Source: Marinagarivorans sp. UBA5868 (GTDB taxonomy: Bacteria > Pseudomonadota > Gammaproteobacteria > Pseudomonadales > Cellvibrionaceae). From it: a DNA stretch of 6,634 nt. The notes under the pieces were generated by a model. The model was not told the origin of the DNA, ran no database searches, and worked only from the letters and a program-made list of their open reading frames with translations. Position 1 is the stretch's first letter, and each line of letters begins with the position of its first letter. The position numbers and the translations under genes are program-made. Shown in pieces: positions 1-6,109 of the stretch. The stretch covers positions 6,342 to 12,975 of the forward strand of contig DJFQ01000128.1 of assembly GCA_002432095.1 (NCBI GenBank), written 5' to 3'.

Positions 1-1
1 C

Positions 2-784
2 CGCAGCGCCGTGGTGCGCGGTGTTGCCCATATTCGCGGCGGAACCATCCCGATTATGGACATGCGGCAAGCTACTGGCGCGAGTCGCCTGGAAAATATC
101 CAGAATTGTTTCGTCATCATCACCGAATACAACCGTTCCACCCAGGGGTTTTTGGTGAGCTCAGTTGAACGGATAGTTAACATGAATTGGGGCGCCATTC
201 ACCCGCCGCCGAAGGGCGCTGGTAAAGAAAGCTACCTCACCGCCGTCACCGAGGTCGACGGCCGACTGGTGGAGATTATCGACGTGGAAAAAATACTGGC
301 CGAAGTATCGCCTTTACCCGAGGAGGTCAGTGAAGACGTGATGAGGGAAGTCAGCGAAGCGGATTCTGTCAATAAGCATGTGCTTATCGTGGATGACTCG
401 ACTATCGCTAGAAAGCAAATCCAAAAAGTCATTCAGTCCATGGGAATTCGAACAACCGTTCTTAAAAACGGCCAAGAAGCGCTGGACTTTCTTTTGGCGC
501 TGCTTGCAGAAGGTAAGGACCCCTATAAAGAGTTGCTGATGGTGATTTCCGATATCGAGATGCCGGAAATGGACGGCTACACCTTTACCGCGGAAGTGCG
601 GGCCAATCCTAAGCTGAGTCAGATGCACGTGGTTTTGCACACGTCGCTTAGTGGCATTTTTAATGAAGTCATGGTTAAAAAAGTGGGTGCGAATGATTTT
701 CTCGCGAAATTCCACCCGGACGAATTGGCTAAACGCGTCAGTAATCGAATCCAGGAGGTAATGGGGCGGCAAAGCCATCCGTAA
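2..784 (+). CDS. cheV: Chemotaxis coupling protein CheV, 5'-truncated (CheW-like domain + receiver domain)
   Basis: The reading frame is open from the first bases of the window, so the N-terminus lies upstream; the GTG at 11 falls inside the CheW-like domain (VRGVAHIRGGTIPIMDM) and is not a real start. Counting from that codon, the CheW-like part ends near residue 98 and a complete response-regulator receiver domain follows (about 122-250). It has the acidic pair DD 128-129, the phosphorylatable Asp 181 in ISDIEMPEMDG, Thr 211 in LHTSLSG and Lys 233 in FLAKF, so it should be phosphorylation-competent. CheV proteins are usually about 300-320 residues, so roughly 50-60 residues are missing. CheV couples chemoreceptors to CheA at the polar cytoplasmic signalling array, and its receiver is phosphorylated by CheA. 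Placement directly before cheR at the head of a flg cluster is the Pseudomonas/Vibrio arrangement. The identity is secure. Confidence 0.95.
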   Translation, partial: RSAVVRGVAHIRGGTIPIMDMRQATGASRLENIQNCFVIITEYNRSTQGFLVSSVERIVNMNWGAIHPPPKGAGKESYLTAVTEVDGRLVEIIDVEKILAEVSPLPEEVSEDVMREVSEADSVNKHVLIVDDSTIARKQIQKVIQSMGIRTTVLKNGQEALDFLLALLAEGKDPYKELLMVISDIEMPEMDGYTFTAEVRANPKLSQMHVVLHTSLSGIFNEVMVKKVGANDFLAKFHPDELAKRVSNRIQEVMGRQSHP

Positions 785-833
785 TCACCTGCCGACTTAG
801 TGGTACTGGTAAGCGGCATTGGCGTAAGGTGAT
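784..833 (+). other. Imperfect inverted repeat in the cheV-cheR gap
   Basis: ATCACCT at 784-790 is complementary to AGGTGAT at 827-833. Inside it, CCG-a-CTTA (792-799) can pair with TAAGCGG (810-816), with one bulged A and a loop of about 10 nt. No T tract follows, so this is not a classical terminator. It could be a leader structure before cheR or chance. The gap holds no other recognisable element. Confidence 0.2.
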
Positions 834-886
834 GTTGGCATACCGTTGTGCGGGTTTATGTCGAAATTTGGGGTGATCGAAAATCC

Positions 887-894
887 GGAAGTGG
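887..894 (+). promoter_or_regulatory. Probable ribosome binding site deciding the cheR start at 900
   Basis: GGAAGTGG lies 5 nt upstream of the ATG at 900. The in-frame alternatives, ATG 858 and TTG 846, lack a purine-rich Shine-Dalgarno at useful spacing: before 858 there is only a GGG 3 nt away, and the AAGGTG at 826-831 is too far from 846. The site is moderate rather than strong. Confidence 0.45.
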
Positions 895-899
895 TGGCA

Positions 900-1775
900 A
901 TGAGCCGATTAAAAGGGGGAGACTCCCTCAATCTGGACGCACACGAATATCAAGCATTCTCCGCTTTCTTACGCGTCGCATGCGGAATAGATTTGGGCGC
1001 CAACAAACAATATCTGGTGTCCACGCGCGTGCGCCGCATTCTCGTCGAACATAATCTGCATTCTTTGGCTGAGCTGACCAAGCTTATTCAGCAGGATGGT
1101 CAACGATCGTTGCGACAAAAAGTTATAGATGCCATGACCACCAATGAAACCTTCTGGTTTCGCGATTCTTATCCATTCGAATATCTTGGTAAAACACTTT
1201 TACCGAGTCTTGCAAAGCAACAGAAATCTCAGGAGAAAACCCGTATATGGTCGGCCGCCTGTTCCAGTGGACAGGAGCCTTATTCCATCAGCATGGTGGT
1301 GGAAGAGGGGATGCGCGGCATTTTTTCGACGCGGTGCAGCGATGCCGATATTTTGGCGACCGACGTGTCTGCGTCGGTACTGGATTCGGCAAAGCTAGCA
1401 GTTTACGACCGGCTTTCGTTGGTTCGTGGCCTCTCGTCTCAGCGGACGAATGATTTTTTTCTCCAGATAGACGCGGATTCCTGGCGGCTAAAAGACTCGG
1501 TGCGCAATCGCGTGCGCTTCCGACAGTTAAATCTTCAGGAGTCGTTTTATCTGTTGGGACGGTTCGATGTGGTATTTTGCCGCAATGTCCTCATTTATTT
1601 TTCCACCGAACTTAAAGCTGAAATTCTCCGCAAAATTCACGGTGTATTGAACCCTGGCGGCGTTCTCTTTCTCGGTTCTTCCGAGAGTATCTCTGGGTTG
1701 AGCGATCTTTATGAGATGGTCAATTGCAATCCCGGAGTTGCGTACCGGGCCAAGATATTACGCCCGAGTTTTTGA
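900..1775 (+). CDS. cheR: Chemoreceptor glutamate methyltransferase CheR
   Basis: Transfers methyl groups from S-adenosylmethionine to glutamates of methyl-accepting chemoreceptors, opposing CheB, to give adaptation. Counted from the ATG at 900 (291 aa), the all-alpha N-terminal CheR domain covers about 10-100 and includes CGIDLGANKQYLVSTRVRR and DAMTTNETFWFRD. The SAM-binding methyltransferase domain follows, with WSAACSSGQEPYSISM (motif I, about 117-132), ILATDVS, and FDVVFCRNVLIYF (about 222-234), and it ends in LNPGGVLFLGSSES. All family landmarks are intact, and length matches the Pseudomonas-type CheR of about 275-290 aa. In-frame starts at 858 (ATG) and 846 (TTG) would add 14 or 18 residues; 900 is preferred because it has a Shine-Dalgarno-like GGAAGTGG and because homology begins about 13 residues later (NLDAHEYQAF). 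The gene follows cheV by about 115 bp and is probably co-transcribed with it. Confidence 0.94.
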   Translation: MSRLKGGDSLNLDAHEYQAFSAFLRVACGIDLGANKQYLVSTRVRRILVEHNLHSLAELTKLIQQDGQRSLRQKVIDAMTTNETFWFRDSYPFEYLGKTLLPSLAKQQKSQEKTRIWSAACSSGQEPYSISMVVEEGMRGIFSTRCSDADILATDVSASVLDSAKLAVYDRLSLVRGLSSQRTNDFFLQIDADSWRLKDSVRNRVRFRQLNLQESFYLLGRFDVVFCRNVLIYFSTELKAEILRKIHGVLNPGGVLFLGSSESISGLSDLYEMVNCNPGVAYRAKILRPSF

Positions 1776-1792
1776 TTGTCGCGGCGGCAATC
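1774..1792 (+). terminator. Stem-loop overlapping the cheR stop codon
   Basis: GATTGTCG (1774-1781) pairs with CGGCAATC (1785-1792): an 8-bp stem with one G.U wobble and a CGG loop. It begins inside the cheR stop codon. There is no T tract after it (the next bases are CGCCCATTTCC), so it may be a weak or Rho-assisted 3' end or an mRNA-stabilising hairpin rather than an intrinsic terminator. Confidence 0.3.
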
Positions 1793-1806
1793 CGCCCATT
1801 TCCACC

Positions 1807-1822
1807 CGGCAATAAATTGCCG
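1807..1822 (+). terminator. Second stem-loop downstream of cheR
   Basis: CGGCAAT (1807-1813) and ATTGCCG (1816-1822) form a perfect inverted repeat, realistically a 6-bp stem with a TAAA tetraloop. The left arm repeats the 7-mer CGGCAAT present at 1785-1791 in the preceding hairpin, so the arm at 1816-1822 could pair with either copy. No T tract follows. Together with the first hairpin it probably marks the 3' end region of the cheV-cheR transcript. Confidence 0.3.
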
Positions 1823-1864
1823 CAAAACAACTTCTAGCGATAAAACATCCTAAATTTTCCTATA

Positions 1865-1886
1865 AAAATCATGCTTCTATGATTTT
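1865..1886. promoter_or_regulatory. AT-rich perfect palindrome just upstream of the flgB promoter
   Basis: AAAATCAT (1865-1872) and ATGATTTT (1879-1886) are exact reverse complements separated by GCTTCT. The palindrome ends 9 bp before the -24 element, centred about 46 bp upstream of the predicted transcription start. It could be a regulator binding site or, with its A-tract/T-tract arms, a weak bidirectional terminator. It does not match any binding consensus I can name with confidence. Confidence 0.4.
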
Positions 1887-1895
1887 CCTGGCCAT

Positions 1896-1911
1896 TGGCA
1901 TATGGCTTGCT
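1896..1911 (+). promoter_or_regulatory. Sigma-54 (RpoN) promoter of flgBCDE
   Basis: TGGCATATGGCTTGCT matches the -24/-12 consensus TGGCAYRNNNNTTGCW at every specified position, with the invariant GG (1897-1898) and GC (1909-1910) correctly spaced. Transcription should start near 1922, giving a leader of about 55 nt before the flgB GTG. Sigma-54 promoters need an enhancer-binding activator; in polar-flagellate gammaproteobacteria FleQ/FlrA or FleR/FlrC fill this role, but the activator gene is outside the window. Confidence 0.9.
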
Positions 1912-1965
1912 TTATCCCTGCTGTGATTGAAAAACCGCCGGAAATTTGTCTGGCGATGTACACAC

Positions 1966-1973
1966 GGGAGAGG
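1966..1973 (+). promoter_or_regulatory. Ribosome binding site deciding the flgB GTG start
   Basis: GGGAGAGG lies 3 nt (6 nt counted from its GGAG core) before the GTG at 1977. It is the only good Shine-Dalgarno near the N-terminus of the conserved FlgB sequence. Confidence 0.75.
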
Positions 1974-1976
1974 CAA

Positions 1977-2381
1977 GTGGCCATTAATTTTCAGCAGGCA
2001 CTCGGTACTTTTGAATCGGCCTTGCGCTTGCGCGCTGACCGCGCGGAAGTGCTGTCCGCTAACCTCGCAAATGCGGACACACCCAATTACAAGGCTCGGG
2101 ATTTCGACTTCCACAGCGCGTTGCAGAATGCGCAGCAGCAACAAACCAGTGGTGGATTGCATGTTACGCAGAATCGCCACCTGGACGCCGGTATCGGCAA
2201 TACACCAGGCGGCGCACCACTGTCTTATCGCACGCCGTCACAACCTTCCATCGACGGTAATACCGTAGATGAGCATATTGAGCATGCCGAATTCATGGAA
2301 AACAGTCTTGAGTTCCAAACGGCATTTACGTTGCTCAACAGCCGCTTTAAAGGCTTGATTTCCGCGATACGGGGAGAATAA
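1977..2381 (+). CDS. flgB: Flagellar proximal rod protein FlgB
   Basis: One of the proximal rod subunits of the flagellar basal body, exported by the flagellar type III apparatus and assembled in the periplasm on the MS-ring/FliE base. From the GTG at 1977 the protein is 134 aa, the normal FlgB length. It shows the N-terminal rod motif with ANLANADTPNYKARDFDF (about 28-45) and the C-terminal helix MENSLEFQTAFTLLNSRFKGLISAIRG (about 107-133), which pack together as in rod/hook proteins. A longer reading from ATG 1902 would add 25 unrelated residues, but that ATG lies inside the sigma-54 promoter and upstream of the predicted transcription start, so it cannot be used from this promoter. It is the first gene of flgBCDE, and flgC begins 2 nt after its stop. 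Confidence 0.95.
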   Translation: MAINFQQALGTFESALRLRADRAEVLSANLANADTPNYKARDFDFHSALQNAQQQQTSGGLHVTQNRHLDAGIGNTPGGAPLSYRTPSQPSIDGNTVDEHIEHAEFMENSLEFQTAFTLLNSRFKGLISAIRGE

Positions 2382-2383
2382 CC

Positions 2384-2824
2384 ATGGGCTTAAATCGAAT
2401 TATTGATATTGCCGGCTCCGGCATGAATGCACAATCGGTGCGTTTGAATACCACAGCCAGCAATATTGCCAATGCGGAATCTGTGTCTTCCAGTGCCGAA
2501 GGTGTGTACAAAGGGCGCCACCCTGTTTTCGCTGCTGCTTACCACAATATGCTCGGCAATCCAGATTCCACTAATTTATCCGGCGATGCTGCATCCGCTG
2601 GCGTAAACGTACTGGGCATTGTGGAAAGCGACGCACCTTTGCAAATGCGCTACGAACCCAATCATCCCTTGGCGGATGAAAAAGGCTATGTGTTTTATCC
2701 CAATGTCAATGTAGTGGAAGAGATGACCAACATGATTTCGGCATCGCGTTCATTTCAAGTCAATGTGGAAATTATGAATTCCGCAAAACAAATGGTGCAG
2801 CGTGTATTAACGCTCGGTCAGTAA
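2384..2824 (+). CDS. flgC: Flagellar proximal rod protein FlgC
   Basis: Proximal rod subunit that assembles with FlgB, FlgF and FliE in the periplasmic shaft of the basal body. It is 146 aa, slightly longer than the enterobacterial protein (about 134) but within the family range. The N-terminal rod motif IAGSGMNAQSVRLNTTASNIANAESV (about 9-34) is complete, as are the middle YKGRHPVFAA segment and the C-terminal NVNVVEEMTNMISASRSFQVNVEIMNSAKQMVQRVLTLGQ. The start is clear: GGGGAG, within the end of flgB, sits 7 nt ahead of the ATG. The 2-nt gap to flgB indicates tight translational coupling, which suits two proteins needed in similar small numbers. Confidence 0.97.
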   Translation: MGLNRIIDIAGSGMNAQSVRLNTTASNIANAESVSSSAEGVYKGRHPVFAAAYHNMLGNPDSTNLSGDAASAGVNVLGIVESDAPLQMRYEPNHPLADEKGYVFYPNVNVVEEMTNMISASRSFQVNVEIMNSAKQMVQRVLTLGQ

Positions 2825-2858
2825 TCACTGTGATGATGTTGAAGAAAGGGGTTAGCAA

Positions 2859-3584
2859 ATGAGCGAAGTCGGCAGCACCAGTGGCACCAGTGATGTATTT
2901 CAAAATCTATCTATCGCCAACAAAAACAAGCAAGCGTCAAAAGGCACAGATGAGCTCGGCCAAAAAGCATTTCTGCAGTTGATGATCACGCAACTGGAAA
3001 ACCAGGATCCGCTGAGTCCGCAGGAAAATGGCGATTTTATCGCGCAACTTGCGCAGTTCAGTTCGGTGGAAAGTCTCGACCAATTGAATACTCGTTTTGA
3101 TGGTTTTGCGCAAAATTTTGTTGCTAATCAGGCGCTGCAAGCGTCGTCCCTCGTGGGACGTTCAGTAAGCGTTGATACAGATACTTCATTTTTAGGTGAG
3201 GGCCTTGCGATCACCGGACTGGTTGAGGTGCCTGCGTCAACAGATGATTTGACGGTGGATATCTATTCACCCGAGGGTCAATTACTCGACACCATCGATA
3301 TAGGTATTGCAGAAGAAGGAGATCTCGCGCTGCGCTGGAATGGCCAATATGCAGAGGTCAACGGCAAATTACTGGATTGGCAGAGTTCCCACGAAGGTGG
3401 CCTGCCGGCGGGCACTTACAAAATTTCCGTAACCTCAACTGTGGAAGGCAAGCCAACCCAGTTGGAAACCTACCTCAGCGCCAACGTTAATAGTGTCACC
3501 GTTGGTGCCAATGGCGGCTTGACGCTTAATTTGGCCGGTGTCGGCGCCGTAAGTTTGTCTGATGTTAAACAATTTAACGAATAA
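2859..3584 (+). CDS. flgD: Flagellar hook capping / scaffolding protein FlgD
   Basis: FlgD sits as a cap at the tip of the growing hook, directs insertion of FlgE subunits and is later replaced by FlgK. The 241-aa product has the conserved N-terminal region GQKAFLQLMITQLENQDPLSP (about 34-54) and FIAQLAQFSSVESLDQL (about 60-76), then SSLVGRSV (about 96-103). An Ig/FlgD-like part follows (VDIYSPEGQLLDTIDIG, GLPAGTYKISV at about 181-191), and the Tudor-like C-terminus ends in VSLSDVKQFNE. Length is close to the usual 220-240 aa. AGGGG at 2847-2851 is 7 nt ahead of the ATG. It lies 34 nt after flgC and 58 nt before flgE, in the conserved flgBCDE order. Confidence 0.96.
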   Translation: MSEVGSTSGTSDVFQNLSIANKNKQASKGTDELGQKAFLQLMITQLENQDPLSPQENGDFIAQLAQFSSVESLDQLNTRFDGFAQNFVANQALQASSLVGRSVSVDTDTSFLGEGLAITGLVEVPASTDDLTVDIYSPEGQLLDTIDIGIAEEGDLALRWNGQYAEVNGKLLDWQSSHEGGLPAGTYKISVTSTVEGKPTQLETYLSANVNSVTVGANGGLTLNLAGVGAVSLSDVKQFNE

Positions 3585-3594
3585 ACCAATTTTA

Positions 3595-3618
3595 GGATGC
3601 CGGAATATTTCGGCGTTC
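3595..3618 (+). promoter_or_regulatory. Stem-loop between flgD and flgE
   Basis: GGATGCCGGAATATTTCGGCGTTC folds on itself: GCCG/CGGC (3599-3602 with 3611-3614) is the core, extended inward by a G.U and two A-T pairs and outward by T.G, A-T, G.T and G-C. It stops 13 nt before the flgE Shine-Dalgarno and has no T tract, so read-through into flgE is expected. It may be an mRNA processing or 5'-end-stabilising hairpin. Confidence 0.4.
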
Positions 3619-3642
3619 AATCAGTAGTAGCAGGAGAGATTT

Positions 3643-6096
3643 ATGCCTTTTGATATAGCCCTCAGTGGGATTCGTTCAGCTTCTAATGACTTATCCATAA
3701 CGGGAAACAATATAGCCAACGCATCGACCACTGGATTTAAGAGCTCACGTGCAGAATTCGGCGATGTTTATGCTACTTCTGTTTTGGGGGCGGGCAATAA
3801 TCCCATCGGTAGCGGGGTTAAGTTGCAAGACGTGTCGCAACGATTTACCCAAGGGAGTATCGCCTTCACCGAAAATGAATTGGATCTCGCCGTTAATGGC
3901 AACGGATTTTTTGTGGTGCGCAGTCAAGGCGAACAATTTTATACGCGGGCTGGCGCCTTCGGTTTGGACAGGCAAGGTTACATCACCAGTAACACCGGGG
4001 CACGTCTGCAAGGATTTCCCGCGGATGACAATGGGAATGTTAGTGGTCTGCAAAACGATATCCAGCTTCAAACGAGCAACCTCCTGCCACGCTCAACCAC
4101 ACGGGTGGAATCATTACTTAATCTGGATTCTTCTGAGGAGGTATTGCAAAGCACCGGAACCAACTTCAGCACCGAGGGCAACGCCATTAGTGTTGCGCGC
4201 GCCGGTTTGGAGGACAGTACCAGCACCAACCTGCCGACGGGAAATTTTGGCCTGCCACTGGCCACTGATTTCAGCACCGGTAATATCGGATTCAATGTCG
4301 AGTTGACCGGGAGTAGCGGCAATAACGGTACGGTGAGTGTGTTGTTAAATACGGCGTCTGGCGTACCTGCGACGATTAATAATTTTAATGATCTGCGCAC
4401 TCTCGCCGGTGTGATAAATGCGCAAATTTTCCAGCCCACCGCGCCACAGACAGCTATTGACGTTATCGCAACGGCGGTGGACGCGGGGGGTGGCAACTAT
4501 CGATTGGAATTTGCCAGTCTTCAGGAAGGTGAAGGTTCGCAAATTCGTGTTCTGAATGGCACCGCATCTGCCGCTAACCTCCAGCTGCCAACTGCGCCGG
4601 CAACTGCCACCTCCACGCCGGGTATTGCTGCGGTGAATAACGGTTATCCGCAACAGTCTATTGATATTATCGGCCCCAATGGCGATGTCGTGACCTATAC
4701 ATCAGACGCCGGTGCCTCGGCTGCTGCAGTCGGTTCTGAATTAAACGCGCTGGCGGGCGTTACGGCCACTGCTACTACAAACCTGCGATTTGTCTCTGGC
4801 AACTACAACAATGCCAACGGCAATCTGCAGGTGACCTTGAATGGAGTGACATTAGCTGCCACGACATTGGCTGGTCTTGGTGACGCCATTAATAATTTTA
4901 GCTCATCCACTTTGCCGGGTATTTCAGCGGAGCTTGACGCTGCCACCGGAGATCTCGTAGTCACATCATCGGTTGGCGACGATTTGCGCGTAAGCATTAG
5001 CAGTACCGATGACGGCGACAGCCTGGAAATTTTAGGTAACCCTAATGCTCCGGCGGAAATTCTCGAAGTCGATAATGACAATACTTTGAATATCGCTAAC
5101 GCATCTGCGGCCGCTGGCAATGCCGTAGTAGTTGGGGGAACTTTGGATATAGTGCTTGCTGAAGGTTATTCAGCTGCCAATGCTGCGCCGCCGTCCATAG
5201 GACTTTTCGGGCCGTTGACAGATGCCGCTTTCACTGAAGTCGTGATTAACGAATTTGATCCGACCGATCAAAGTACCTATAACCATGCGACATCAATGAA
5301 GATTTACGACAGCCTGGGAAATGATCACGTGTTGACCCAGTATTTTGTGCGACAGGAATACGATGTCAATGATCCGACTACATTTCCCAATCATTGGGTA
5401 ATGTACGTGCAGATCGACGGACAAGATGTTGGCGATCCAGACACTACTTTGCCTCCGCCGCAAAATACCCTGCCGACCCGTGCCGGATTTGATATGCGTT
5501 TTAATGCGGACGGTTCATTGAACGAGGTTTTTTCTGATCAAGTGCTGATTTCCAACTGGACACCATTGGATGCAAACGGCAATCCGAACGGTGCGCTCGG
5601 CCCGCAAAATGTTCTCGCGGGTGGCTCAACCGCTATTCCTGATCCACCGGTAAGCTCAAACTTTGTTATTGAACTTGCAGGGACCACGCAGTCCAGCGGC
5701 GTTTTTTCTGTCAATGATTCAGACCAGAATGGTTTCGCTACAGGTCGTCTGTCTGGTTTGAATATAGATGAAAGCGGAATTATCTTCGCTCGCTTCACCA
5801 ATGGTGAATCTCAGGTTTTAGGGCAGGTGATTCTCGCTGATTTCGCTAACAACCAAGGACTGCAACCGGTAGGTGATTCCATGTGGGCGGAAAATTTTGA
5901 ATCCGGCCCGCCGAATATAGGAACGCCTGGCAGCGCAGCACTTGGCGCCATTCAGGCCGGTGCGTTAGAGGAATCCAATGTGGATTTGTCGGAGGAATTG
6001 GTTCGCCTGATCATCGCGCAACGCAACTTCCAGGCGAGTGCCAAAACAATTGAAACCGCAAACCAGGTAACGCAGACAGTAATTAACCTCCGTTAA
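3643..6096 (+). CDS. flgE: Flagellar hook protein FlgE, with a large central insertion
   Basis: FlgE polymerises into the extracellular hook, the universal joint between rod and filament. AGGAGAG (3632-3638) sits just before the ATG. The N-terminal rod/hook domain is canonical (LSGIRSASNDLSITGNNIANASTTGFKSSRAEFG, about 7-40), followed by FTQGSIAFTENELDLAVNGNGFFVV (about 68-92). The C-terminus is equally canonical (GALEESNVDLSEELVRLIIAQRNFQASAKTIETANQVTQTVINLR, about 773-817). A FlaE/D2-type region is recognisable from about 535 (FDPTDQSTYNHATSMKIYDSLGNDHVLTQYFV). At 817 aa it is about twice the length of the 402-aa enterobacterial protein. The excess lies at about 165-525, a Ser/Thr/Ala/Asn/Gly-rich segment that appears to hold repeated flagellin IN-like modules. 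The frame is uninterrupted, so this is a domain expansion rather than a fusion error. It is last in the flgBCDE transcript. Confidence 0.96.
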   Translation: MPFDIALSGIRSASNDLSITGNNIANASTTGFKSSRAEFGDVYATSVLGAGNNPIGSGVKLQDVSQRFTQGSIAFTENELDLAVNGNGFFVVRSQGEQFYTRAGAFGLDRQGYITSNTGARLQGFPADDNGNVSGLQNDIQLQTSNLLPRSTTRVESLLNLDSSEEVLQSTGTNFSTEGNAISVARAGLEDSTSTNLPTGNFGLPLATDFSTGNIGFNVELTGSSGNNGTVSVLLNTASGVPATINNFNDLRTLAGVINAQIFQPTAPQTAIDVIATAVDAGGGNYRLEFASLQEGEGSQIRVLNGTASAANLQLPTAPATATSTPGIAAVNNGYPQQSIDIIGPNGDVVTYTSDAGASAAAVGSELNALAGVTATATTNLRFVSGNYNNANGNLQVTLNGVTLAATTLAGLGDAINNFSSSTLPGISAELDAATGDLVVTSSVGDDLRVSISSTDDGDSLEILGNPNAPAEILEVDNDNTLNIANASAAAGNAVVVGGTLDIVLAEGYSAANAAPPSIGLFGPLTDAAFTEVVINEFDPTDQSTYNHATSMKIYDSLGNDHVLTQYFVRQEYDVNDPTTFPNHWVMYVQIDGQDVGDPDTTLPPPQNTLPTRAGFDMRFNADGSLNEVFSDQVLISNWTPLDANGNPNGALGPQNVLAGGSTAIPDPPVSSNFVIELAGTTQSSGVFSVNDSDQNGFATGRLSGLNIDESGIIFARFTNGESQVLGQVILADFANNQGLQPVGDSMWAENFESGPPNIGTPGSAALGAIQAGALEESNVDLSEELVRLIIAQRNFQASAKTIETANQVTQTVINLR

Positions 6097-6098
6097 TT
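6081..6098 (+). terminator. AT-rich stem-loop spanning the flgE stop codon
   Basis: AATTAAC (6081-6087) and GTTAATT (6092-6098) are exact reverse complements around a CTCC loop, with the flgE TAA at 6094-6096 in the right arm. Only a short CTTT follows. It may contribute to the 3' end of the flgBCDE mRNA, but part of the repeat is coding, so it could also be incidental. Confidence 0.3.
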
Positions 6099-6109
6099 CT
6101 TTAGGCTAG

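Noticed and set aside
314..778. Minus-strand frame of 154 codons opposite cheV
   Set aside because: It is fully antisense to a well-conserved receiver domain, with no recognisable protein features; a coding shadow.
836..851. Sigma-54-like string TGGCATACCGTTGTGC before cheR
   Set aside because: The GG (837-838) to GC (850-851) spacing is 11 rather than the strict 10, and the TTGC block is broken. Sigma-54 tolerates spacing changes very poorly.
846..899. CheR starts at TTG 846 or ATG 858
   Set aside because: Neither has a well-spaced Shine-Dalgarno, and the added residues precede the conserved N-terminal domain. ATG 900 fits better, although 858 cannot be fully excluded.
1902..1976. N-terminal extension of FlgB from ATG 1902
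   Set aside because: The ATG lies inside the -24/-12 promoter, upstream of the predicted transcription start, and the 25 extra residues do not resemble any FlgB. GTG 1977 has a strong ribosome binding site.
2824..2834. ATCAC-T-GTGAT palindrome after flgC
   Set aside because: Arms of 5 bp with a 1-nt spacer cannot form an RNA hairpin, and the match is short enough to be chance.
3749..4306. 185-codon alternative + frame and several minus-strand frames inside flgE
   Set aside because: They overlap the canonical FlgE N-terminal region, lack ribosome binding sites and resemble no known family; shadows of flgE codon bias.
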